In this document: piece by piece, positions 57,331 through 64,000 of the stretch
Layout: each line of letters opens with the position of its first letter
Position numbering within the stretch: position 1 is the stretch's first letter
Assembly (NCBI GenBank): GCA_902496115.1
Contig: CABUZK010000005.1
Location: 1 to 64,000 of the forward strand
DNA length: 64,000 nucleotides
Origin: an uncultured Collinsella sp.
GTDB taxonomy: Bacteria; Actinomycetota; Coriobacteriia; Coriobacteriales; Coriobacteriaceae
Direction: 5' to 3'
Position numbers and translations under genes: made by a program
The notes under the pieces: model-generated
Database searches by the model: none
Seen by the model: only the letters and a program-made list of their open reading frames with translations
What the model was told of the DNA's origin: nothing

Positions 57331-58578
57331 ATGACCGGATCCTACGAAGAAGTTCGACTCGTCAAATTTCATACGCCAGCGCTGCTCTCCGAGCGTGAGC
57401 AGGCTGCGGCACGGCGTCGCTTTTGCACACTTCTCGTTCCGCCGCAAAAGGGCGGCTTTGGCGGCAACGCCTATGTCCGCCGCGTCCAGAGCGGCGATCG
57501 CGCTTTTGAGCTCGCGCTCAAGATGCCGCGCCCCGATGCCCAACCCGAGCAAGAACAGCTCAACCGAGAAACTTTGGAAGAGGAGTACCGCACGCTCTCC
57601 GTCGTATCCAACCTAAGGGGTTTTCCCGACGTCTACGGATTTGGCTACACAGCAGACGGAACCCCGGCGCTGCTTATGGAATGGGTTGACGGCGTCTCGC
57701 TTCTTGATGCACGGCCAGCTCTGAGCGATGGCGCTGAATCCTGCCCCGGCGATATCGTCGCCGCGCTGGGTCTGAGCGTGCTCAAGATCATCTTGTCCAC
57801 GCAATCGCTCGACACGCCCTTTGTCCACCGCGACCTCTCCATGCGCAACATCATGCTGCGTCACGATCGCATCCCGCTCGAGGAGCAGGTGTCGAGCGGC
57901 TATTTCGACATCTGCCTCATCGACATGGGCAGTGCCAAGCTCGTTAAGCCGGATTTTTCCTTTACCGTCGACGTCAACGCTTTTCGCGGTGCCACGCCGG
58001 CATACGCAGCACCCGAAATGCTGGAGCGGTTTAAGGCCGACCCCGGTGCGCGTGACAATCCCGCCGTCGACATCTATGCGCTGGGAAGCATCCTCTACGA
58101 GCTTTATTGCGGACACGCGCCCTTTGAGGCAGAGCTCAGGCGCTCTGGAGATCACGCGCGCCTCAAGCGCACCATGCAGCCGCAACCCCTTGCGCCCGCA
58201 ACTCCCCGCGAACAGGGCTTGGTCAACGCGATTATGGCTTGTTTGGCAGTCTCGCAAGACGCACGCCCTTCGGCAAATGAACTCGCGGCGCGCCTTGAGC
58301 CTTTCGCCCGTATGGGTGCTCCGCGAAAGCGCCGGCCCGTGGCGGATCGCGGCAGCGCTACCGTGCGGGTGGATGCCGCCGTCCCCACCCGCACGGTTGC
58401 ACAGGCGCAGCCCGCGCCTCGGCCAACCCCATCCACCGAGACGGTCCGCAGCGCCGAGTCCATGCGTCGCGCACGCCTTGCCGTCAAACGTCAACGCTCG
58501 ATGGCACTCACGATGGTGATTGTTGCCCTGGTAGCAATCGTGGTCATACTCGTCCTCGCATCTGCCGGCATGCTTTAG
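57331..58578 (+). CDS. Membrane-anchored Ser/Thr protein kinase
   Basis: A 415-residue kinase. Motifs: ELALKMPRP (ATP lysine), LLMEWVDGVSL hinge, catalytic loop HRDLSMRNIML at about 166 with Ser in place of the usual Lys, DMG in place of DFG (CLIDMGSAKL) and TPAYAAPEML. A linker with AVPTRTVAQAQPAPRP and a C-terminal TM helix (ALTMVIVALVAIVVILVLA, about 390-410) follow. The TM at the very end puts the kinase in the cytoplasm, tail-anchored. Confidence 0.9.
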   Translation: MTGSYEEVRLVKFHTPALLSEREQAAARRRFCTLLVPPQKGGFGGNAYVRRVQSGDRAFELALKMPRPDAQPEQEQLNRETLEEEYRTLSVVSNLRGFPDVYGFGYTADGTPALLMEWVDGVSLLDARPALSDGAESCPGDIVAALGLSVLKIILSTQSLDTPFVHRDLSMRNIMLRHDRIPLEEQVSSGYFDICLIDMGSAKLVKPDFSFTVDVNAFRGATPAYAAPEMLERFKADPGARDNPAVDIYALGSILYELYCGHAPFEAELRRSGDHARLKRTMQPQPLAPATPREQGLVNAIMACLAVSQDARPSANELAARLEPFARMGAPRKRRPVADRGSATVRVDAAVPTRTVAQAQPAPRPTPSTETVRSAESMRRARLAVKRQRSMALTMVIVALVAIVVILVLASAGML

Positions 58579-58623
58579 CCGGCAGTAAAACCAAAGTCAG
58601 CAAATAGGCCCATTTGCAAAAAG

Positions 58624-58665
58624 CGGTGGTGGGCGCAACTCTCAATAAAGCCGTGCCCGCCACCG
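58624..58665. terminator. Stem-loop between convergent genes
   Basis: CGGTGGTGGGC (58624-58634) and GCCCGCCACCG (58655-58665) form an 11-bp stem with one G-T pair. There is no strong U-run, so terminator status is tentative. Confidence 0.5.
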
Positions 58666-58698
58666 TCCCCATGCATCGCACGTTGACAATACGAGGGA

Positions 58699-59943
58699 CT
58701 AGGAAATCAAAAGCTCAAAGGAATCCGTGATGCGCGTTCCCATGGCAACGGCGCCGTCTCCCGATTCGACTGTGGTATTCAGGTAGTACTTGCCGTTCTT
58801 CTTTTTAGGAACACCCGTAACCGTAAGGTCGCAGTCCTCTTCCTCGACGGGAAGCGAGAACTCAAAACCCTTGTTTCTAACAAACGTACCGGTGACGTCC
58901 GTGTAGGTGCGATAGTCGTCACCATCGGATTGGGCGACGGTTTTTTCGGCGTTGTAGGTATCGTGGGCATGCAGCGTGGCCGAGATGTCTGCGACCGCCT
59001 CGCCGGAATCGCTGATGCTCTTAAACACAATCACAAGGTCGTTTTTGCTCGCGCCGTAGCAAGTATGGCCCCAAGAGTTGCCCGTCTCCTTAAGTGCCCC
59101 GCGCCACGTGGTGTTGGCGAAGCTCGTGGGCTTATCGATGTTGAGCTTCGCCGTGCTACCAGAGGTCGTGGTGGTCGACGAGGTCGCATTGCCCGTCGTG
59201 GAAGAGCCCACAGCATTGGAGCTGGCGTCCTCGCCGTTCTTGCTTGCGGTCTTGAGCTCCGCCTTAGCATCCTTAAGGTCGGACTTTGTCTGATCGAGCT
59301 CGTCTTGCGTTTTTGTGAGTTCGTCCTTGGAAGATTCAAGCTGCTTCTTGAGCTTTTGAATCTGCTCCGTATTTTGCGGATGAGCCAAACCATATGAGTA
59401 GCCCGCCCAGCCGGTTCCCGCGCACAAGGCGGCAACGACAATAACGCCGGCGGCGATGGCGGGCGCATACGACTTGCCCAGGCGCTTGCGTGCCAGCTTG
59501 TACTCGGCCTTGGCCGTCTTGAGGCTCTCGCGGTCCTGCTCGAGCTGCTCTTCCTCACTGAGCGGCGTAGGACCAAAATCGGCATGGCAGGCAGACTCAG
59601 TTTCCGCGTTCTCGATCGTAGTGCCAAAGTCTGACAAGGGATCGACTACACGCGTGGCGTCCGAATCGGATTCGGGCGCAGCGGGCTCAGACGCGTCGGG
59701 TGCCGCCACCGGCTGCTCGTCTGCTTTCGAGGCAGCATCCGCCTTAGGCAACTCCACCGTTGCCGCCGTAGCGGCCTCACCGTCGCGCCACGAAAAGGCC
59801 GGGCTCTGCGACACCGTCTGGGGCGTGGTGTAGGGATCTTCGGGAGCAGGTGCAGACGGCGCGGCGGCGTCAAGAGGCGATCCACACTCAGAGCAAAAAC
59901 CAGCGTCATCGGGCAATAATGCACCGCAATAAGGGCATTCCAT
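58699..59943 (-). CDS. Zinc-ribbon membrane protein with coiled-coil stalk
   Basis: A 414-residue protein. An N-terminal zinc ribbon (CPYCGALLPDDAGFCSECG) precedes an acidic linker with possible phospho-Thr sites (SDATRVVD). There is one TM helix (about 165-185), an outside coiled coil (KKQLESSKDELTKTQDELDQ), a Ser/Thr-rich spacer, and a C-terminal beta-rich domain from about 285 (SFANTTWRGALKETGNSWG). The ATG at 59943 follows GAGAGG. It looks like a transmembrane adaptor; the exported domain is not recognised. Confidence 0.82.
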   Translation of the reverse strand: MECPYCGALLPDDAGFCSECGSPLDAAAPSAPAPEDPYTTPQTVSQSPAFSWRDGEAATAATVELPKADAASKADEQPVAAPDASEPAAPESDSDATRVVDPLSDFGTTIENAETESACHADFGPTPLSEEEQLEQDRESLKTAKAEYKLARKRLGKSYAPAIAAGVIVVAALCAGTGWAGYSYGLAHPQNTEQIQKLKKQLESSKDELTKTQDELDQTKSDLKDAKAELKTASKNGEDASSNAVGSSTTGNATSSTTTTSGSTAKLNIDKPTSFANTTWRGALKETGNSWGHTCYGASKNDLVIVFKSISDSGEAVADISATLHAHDTYNAEKTVAQSDGDDYRTYTDVTGTFVRNKGFEFSLPVEEEDCDLTVTGVPKKKNGKYYLNTTVESGDGAVAMGTRITDSFELLIS

Positions 59944-60004
59944 AGGGCACAACCTCTCAAAATGTGTCGCTTGCAGCCATCCTGCAACTTGGCGTATATG
60001 CCCT

Positions 60005-60040
60005 ATAATGTCTTGATAGTTATGCAAAGCGTTGCGCAAC
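60005..60040 (-). promoter_or_regulatory. Island-type promoter 7 (zinc-ribbon membrane protein)
   Basis: GTTGCGCAAC at 60031-60040 has CATTAT on the minus strand at 60005-60010, spacing 28 bp. In the other direction, toward the FHA gene, no comparable -10 is present at that distance. Confidence 0.65.
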
Positions 60041-60123
60041 ATTTTTCGAGTCGGTACGCTTTGACCGTAGCCATTTCCTAACATGTTTGCAGTACGTCAT
60101 TAAAGTTATCTGGGGAGGCAGCC

Positions 60124-61086
60124 ATGGCGGCGGAAACACCGTGCTCGGTCCTCTACAACGACATCCGATCGTTCGGCGGTCTCAAGCATCTCGAGATTGC
60201 GCGAATGCTCATCAACGGCAATTCGTATGCAGGCAGCACCCTGCTCGACAAATGCTCTACCAACCGCTCGTACCTCACTCGCTACATCGTCCACCGCGAG
60301 CCCGATCAGTGTGCGCCAGGTATCTACAATGACCTTACCGTCTCCACACTCAACCTTGCTGCCGCCATTAGCAACAAGCTCGGCGGAGGCGAACGCGCCT
60401 ATCAGGAAATATCCGAGCATTACAGCGGCCCGGCGGCCCAAGACATGATGTCGATTCTCGCCGATTATGACCTCGACGACCGCCTCTACGCCAATGCCTT
60501 GGGGCGCATCAACAGCTCCGATGACCACAGCCCCCGCGAAAAAAGCACGCTCTTCTTGATGCTCTTTGTGGCAACGGGTGCACTTGCCGATCCCGTTCAA
60601 GGCGTGGCCACCGTCGAGCGCTTTTGCGACAGCAAGACGGGCGGGCACTTTGGCACCACCGAAACTACCGTCGGACGTGGCTTTATGGGCAGCCTGGAGC
60701 AGCCGCGCACCGTTGCCCCCAACCTCGGTCTGCTCAGGACACATGCCGACAACTGCGTCGACATGCAAATCCATCCCCTCACACGCGATCCGCGCGGCAC
60801 CGTGATTGGTTCTTTGCCCAAAACCTCGCCCAGCATCACCGATGTGGGCGCCGACGCATCGCGCGAGCATCTTCGCATTTGGCTTGAGGGTGAGCACTGG
60901 TACGCCCAGGGCCTTGGATCGACCAACGGCACGGTGCTCGAATCGGGTGCAGGCGACGGCGATACCGTAATCGAGCCGCCCCGCGACCAACGAGAGCCCG
61001 GCAAAGTCTATCCCCCCGTGGAAATCGCTAACAGTGACAGACTTCATTTGGGTCTCTATACAACGTTTCTCGTTATTGTGGACTAG
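60124..61086 (+). CDS. FHA-domain protein
   Basis: A 320-residue protein. The first 190 residues are helical with no recognised family (SVLYNDIRSFGGLKHLEIARM). The C-terminal FHA domain covers about 205-318: RGTVIGSLP, ASREHLRIWLEGEHWYAQGLGSTNGT and DRLHLGLYTTFLV. It should bind phosphothreonine on an island partner. GGGGAGG precedes the ATG. A kinase gene follows on the same strand after 170 bp. Confidence 0.88.
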   Translation: MAAETPCSVLYNDIRSFGGLKHLEIARMLINGNSYAGSTLLDKCSTNRSYLTRYIVHREPDQCAPGIYNDLTVSTLNLAAAISNKLGGGERAYQEISEHYSGPAAQDMMSILADYDLDDRLYANALGRINSSDDHSPREKSTLFLMLFVATGALADPVQGVATVERFCDSKTGGHFGTTETTVGRGFMGSLEQPRTVAPNLGLLRTHADNCVDMQIHPLTRDPRGTVIGSLPKTSPSITDVGADASREHLRIWLEGEHWYAQGLGSTNGTVLESGAGDGDTVIEPPRDQREPGKVYPPVEIANSDRLHLGLYTTFLVIVD

Positions 61087-61256
61087 TGCGTAGAGACGTG
61101 GGAAACAGGTGTCACTCGTCTTATATCATTTACGTTGCGCGCTGCACTATACATAGCAATACGAGTCAGCTTATCGGCGAACACGTCTATCATGGGCTTT
61201 AATCGATAATCGCGTTCTCGGCGTGAGCACGCGGCCCCACCAAATGAAGGAACGTC

Positions 61257-63398
61257 TTGGATACCACCAACACCGCCCCTGGCGACAAACTCATCCGTCT
61301 CGACACGTTCGACACCGCCGTGGCGGTCGACCCCAGCGCCGAGGACGATGCCAAGCGACGGTTTATGACGCTTATTCTTCAGACGGCATACCGCGACGGC
61401 GGCAATATCGGACACGTGCTTCGCGCGACCAACACAAGCGGCGAGGTCTTTGCCGTCAAGCTGCTCAAGGACAACGCCATCCTTTCCGGCCAAGCCCCCG
61501 ATCGCTCCGCCGAGCAAGCGGCTGCGCACCTGGCCAATACCGCCGCGTTGTTCGAGGAGTACCGTCATCTGTGCACTGTCTCGCACCTGCGCGGATTTCC
61601 GCGCGTCTATGGCTATGGATCGTGCGAGGACGACCCGCTCATCCTCATGGAGTGGGTCGAGGGCACCTCGCTCAAGCAGGCGCTGCCCTTGCTTCCGCAC
61701 GATGTCTCGGGCGGGCTAACCACCCAGATGGTGGCCGCCGTTGGAAACGCCGTGCTTCGCGCACTCCTGATGACCCAGGGGCTCGTTAATCCGGTCGTCC
61801 ATCGCGACCTGTCGCCCGCCAACATTATGTTCCGCACCACCAGTCGAACGCTCGAGCAGCAGATCGTCGATTGCTCCTTTGACCCCTGCCTCATCGACAT
61901 GGGCTCCGCGACCATGGCCCTCGGCGATGACACGATCACCCGGCGCGCCGACATCTGGCGCTTTGCCACGCCCGCATACGCCGCGCCCGAGATGCTCACG
62001 CAGGATATCGAAGGCATCGCGGCCCTTCGCCGCTCGCCCGCAATCGACGTCTATGCGCTTTCGAGCATTCTGTACCAGCTCTACAGCGGTCGCAAACCGT
62101 TCGATGTTGAGTCGACGGGTGCCGCGGCAACCGGCTCGTTCTACCTCATAAAGACCAAGACCAAGCCGGCACCGCTCGAGCCGCGATGCAATGACGACGA
62201 AGCGCTCGTCCAGATCATCATGAAAGGCATCTCAGTCGAGCAGTGCGATCGTCCTACCGAGCAGCAGATGCTCGAGGTGCTCTCGGCATACCTCACCGAT
62301 GCCGGATCAGAGGGCCGCGAAGGTGCAGGGAACGAAGCCGCAATTGATATCGATTCTGGCACGCACCTTAAGGTCGACGTCGCCGGCGAGCGCGCGCCAG
62401 AGATCCTGGAGCAGGCCCGGCACGATGCCATGACCCGCCGCCGCTTTATTATCGGTGGCGTTGTCGCAGCCGTTGCGGGGCTTGGCGTTATCGGGGCGGC
62501 AACCCATGGCTTTGGCATCCCCGACTACTTGGACGGCATCCGCGGTTCACTTGACGACTACACCTGGGATCAGCTGCAGGAGATTTCGCTCAAGATTAAG
62601 GCCGCCGAGACCCATAGCGAGGCACGCGAGATTGCCAAGCGCTATCATCTGCTCGATGACAACGGGCATATCCCCTATCCGTGCACCAAGCGTGTGAGGC
62701 TCACCAATGGGCTGCACGTCGGCGCGCAGCTCGTGGGCATCCGCCACGACGAGCTTCTGGACGGGACGGGCAAGGCTGGACTGACGTTTATGTTCGACGC
62801 CGGCATTGCCGAACGCGACGCCGCGGCCCAACCGTTAAGCGCCGGCTGGGCAGATTGCGAGCTGCGGGAATGGCTCGACGGCGACGGCCTTAAGCTGCTG
62901 CCCAACGAGTTGCGCGCACTCATCAAATCTGTCAAAAAGATCTCGAATAACGTTGGCGCCGCCAGAAGCGCATCGTGTCTGAGCGAGCTGCCCGCGACCC
63001 TTTGGCTGCCCGCCATGGTCGAGCTGTGCGGAGTGCAGCCGCCCGAGTCATTTGCCGAGGGCTTTCGCTACCTGGCCGACATCTACAACGGCGAAGGCAA
63101 GGAGTATCAGCTCTTCCGCGAGCTCAAGGTAAGTCCGTATACCACGAACGAGACGTTGGTTCGCCAGTGGAAGGGCAAGGACACCTGTTGGTGGGAACGA
63201 ACGGCGAGTCCCGACACATCGGAGAGCGAAGGCACACTCTATTATGAATCGCGTGGGACACGACGGCGACGCCTTTACGTACGCCACGCCTGCGGAAAAG
63301 CCAAACAAGCGAACCTGCGTGATCCCCGGGTTCTGCATCTAGGCAGCGGGCGTCTTGCCGTGACGGGACCCCACCCCGGCAATTGTCTTGATCTGTAA
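61257..63398 (+). CDS. Ser/Thr kinase - TM - DUF6273-like protein, frameshifted near the end
   Basis: A 713-residue kinase, TTG start behind AAGGA. The kinase domain has FAVKLLKDN, HRDLSPANIMF (about 182), DMG (CLIDMGSATM) and TPAYAAPEML. One TM helix follows at about 393-415. The outside domain (about 478-660) looks like DUF6273 (CELREWLDGDGLKLLPNELR, LPATLWLPAMVEL, CWWERTASPDTS). After SESEGTLYY the frame gives an Arg-rich tail that does not fit. The +1 frame from 63244 gives MNRVGHDGDAFTYATPAEKP and ends in VIPGFCI at 63342, exactly the expected family ending. A frameshift near 63238-63246 is therefore likely. Confidence 0.85.
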   Translation: MDTTNTAPGDKLIRLDTFDTAVAVDPSAEDDAKRRFMTLILQTAYRDGGNIGHVLRATNTSGEVFAVKLLKDNAILSGQAPDRSAEQAAAHLANTAALFEEYRHLCTVSHLRGFPRVYGYGSCEDDPLILMEWVEGTSLKQALPLLPHDVSGGLTTQMVAAVGNAVLRALLMTQGLVNPVVHRDLSPANIMFRTTSRTLEQQIVDCSFDPCLIDMGSATMALGDDTITRRADIWRFATPAYAAPEMLTQDIEGIAALRRSPAIDVYALSSILYQLYSGRKPFDVESTGAAATGSFYLIKTKTKPAPLEPRCNDDEALVQIIMKGISVEQCDRPTEQQMLEVLSAYLTDAGSEGREGAGNEAAIDIDSGTHLKVDVAGERAPEILEQARHDAMTRRRFIIGGVVAAVAGLGVIGAATHGFGIPDYLDGIRGSLDDYTWDQLQEISLKIKAAETHSEAREIAKRYHLLDDNGHIPYPCTKRVRLTNGLHVGAQLVGIRHDELLDGTGKAGLTFMFDAGIAERDAAAQPLSAGWADCELREWLDGDGLKLLPNELRALIKSVKKISNNVGAARSASCLSELPATLWLPAMVELCGVQPPESFAEGFRYLADIYNGEGKEYQLFRELKVSPYTTNETLVRQWKGKDTCWWERTASPDTSESEGTLYYESRGTRRRRLYVRHACGKAKQANLRDPRVLHLGSGRLAVTGPHPGNCLDL

Positions 63399-63602
63399 CA
63401 GTTAGAGGTCATTTTCCCTGCCAGATGTTACAGATTGAGACATTGAGTTTCCTGCCAACTGTTTGTCTTGATCTGTAACAAATACTCGGTAAAACGGGGT
63501 CTAGTTGTTACAGATCGAGACGTTAGTTTTCGGCTGAAATGTTTGTCTAAAACTGTAACAGCTATGGTTGAAAAACCGGTCCAGACGTTACAGATTGAGA
63601 TG
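63384..63602. repeat. Hairpin repeat array 2 (three units, 80-nt period)
   Basis: Units begin at 63384, 63464 and 63544, exactly 80 nt apart. Arms are TGTCTTGATCTGTAACA and GTTACAGATTGAGACA (third unit slightly worn: TGTCTAAAACTGTAACA). It is the same element as array 1 at 36978-37276. The array begins within the shifted tail of the preceding kinase gene. Confidence 0.95.
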
Positions 63603-63674
63603 TTTGGCAGAGGCGGCCACCGATTGAGCAGCAGCCCTCATCTGTAATGAAAAGTCATACATTCCAACTATTAC

Positions 63675-63705
63675 TAGACACCCCCAGGGGGCATGGGTGT
63701 ATAGT
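63675..63705 (+). promoter_or_regulatory. Copper-responsive-type promoter of the P-type ATPase gene
   Basis: TAGACA (63675-63680) and TATAGT (63700-63705) are separated by 19 bp, the long spacer typical of MerR-class promoters. The spacer contains CCCCCAGGGGG and the outer dyad ACACCC...GGGTGT. The G/C-tract dyad could equally be a CsoR site. Confidence 0.5.
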
Positions 63706-63751
63706 ATCGGCAGGTTAACAATTCCAGCACCGACCACAGAAAGGAGAAGCC

Positions 63752-64000
63752 ATGGCTCAAGATAAGTTCGACGTGGGTGGCATGACATGCGCCGCCTGCC
63801 AGGCGCACGTGGACCGTGCCGTGAGCAAGCTCGATGGCGTCCAAAGCGTCGCGGTCAACCTGCTCGCCGGTTCCATGATGGTCGACTACGACCCCGCGCA
63901 GGTCTCCCCCGACGATATCTGCACCGCCGTCGACCGTGCCGGCTACTCGGCCTCGCCCGTCGATGCGGGCGCCGGTGCCGCCGGCTCAAAAGGTAGCACG
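63752..64000 (+). CDS. copA: Copper-translocating P-type ATPase, N-terminus (cut by window end)
   Basis: The 83 visible codons encode one heavy-metal-associated (HMA) domain with the copper-binding GGMTCAACQAHV and the closing VDRAGYSASP, followed by a Gly/Ala linker. That is how CopA-type efflux ATPases begin. A free-standing copper chaperone would stop near here, but the frame continues past the window, so the ATPase is favoured. The start follows AAAGGAG. Confidence 0.8.
   Translation, partial: MAQDKFDVGGMTCAACQAHVDRAVSKLDGVQSVAVNLLAGSMMVDYDPAQVSPDDICTAVDRAGYSASPVDAGAGAAGSKGST

Noticed and set aside
61133..61143. GTTGCGCGCT upstream of the DUF6273 kinase as another regulator site
   Set aside because: Only the left half matches and no -10-like hexamer lies 28 bp downstream; likewise for GTTGCGCGGC at 42275.

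Overview
The window reads as chromosomal DNA of a GC-rich anaerobic Coriobacteriia (Actinomycetota), most probably Collinsella or a close relative. The reasons are high-GC codon use, the gut-anaerobe gene mix (beta-glucoside PTS, iron alcohol dehydrogenase, radical SAM enzymes), an AddAB-type recombination nuclease and many short palindromic intergenic repeats. There is no rRNA gene to fix the taxon, so this is inference.

Left part (1-36.7 kb) is mostly ordinary. A SWIM/SNF2 helicase (cut by the window edge) follows dnaE. Then come an AT-rich MFS transporter, a DUF3284 protein, addB-addA, a TrpR-like yerC, a small 4-TM holin-family protein, an Rrf2 regulator divergent from cysK, mnmA, a HipA-like kinase gene flanked by two copies of a 27-bp-arm palindrome, an M42 peptidase, an iron alcohol dehydrogenase, an AT-rich pocket with a LURP-one-like gene, YoaK, YgiQ, a beta-glucoside unit (6-phospho-beta-glucosidase, PTS EIIBC, divergent AraC regulator), a CPBP protease, a lone RelB/DinJ antitoxin, a long gene-free stretch and a DEAD-box helicase with a very long RGG-like tail.

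Right part (37.4-63.4 kb) is the striking region: a 26-kb signalling island. A tight minus-strand run (57170 down to 43832) encodes a coiled-coil-like protein, a zinc-ribbon/FHA protein, an NrdG-like radical SAM protein, a ClpA/B-like AAA+ ATPase, a PP2C phosphatase, a large Ser/Thr kinase with eleven N-terminal GETVTV repeats, a small basic protein, a membrane protein and two paired single-pass membrane proteins. Around it lie two more membrane-anchored kinases (one fused to a DUF6273-like domain with an apparent frameshift), a zinc-ribbon membrane protein, an FHA protein, a 1129-residue protein with a triplicated unknown domain and a 423-residue protein with an internal duplication. Nearly every promoter region in the island carries a GTTGCGCAAC palindrome; in most cases a -10-like hexamer is centred exactly 28 bp downstream, which implies one dedicated regulator.

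Two arrays of hairpin repeats with an 80-81-nt period (36978-37276 and 63384-63602) bracket the island. The likely logic is kinases writing Thr phosphate, PP2C erasing it, FHA proteins reading it, and an AAA+ machine plus envelope-anchored proteins as outputs. The purpose is unknown. The window ends in the first codons of a copper P-type ATPase behind a copper-responsive-looking dyad.
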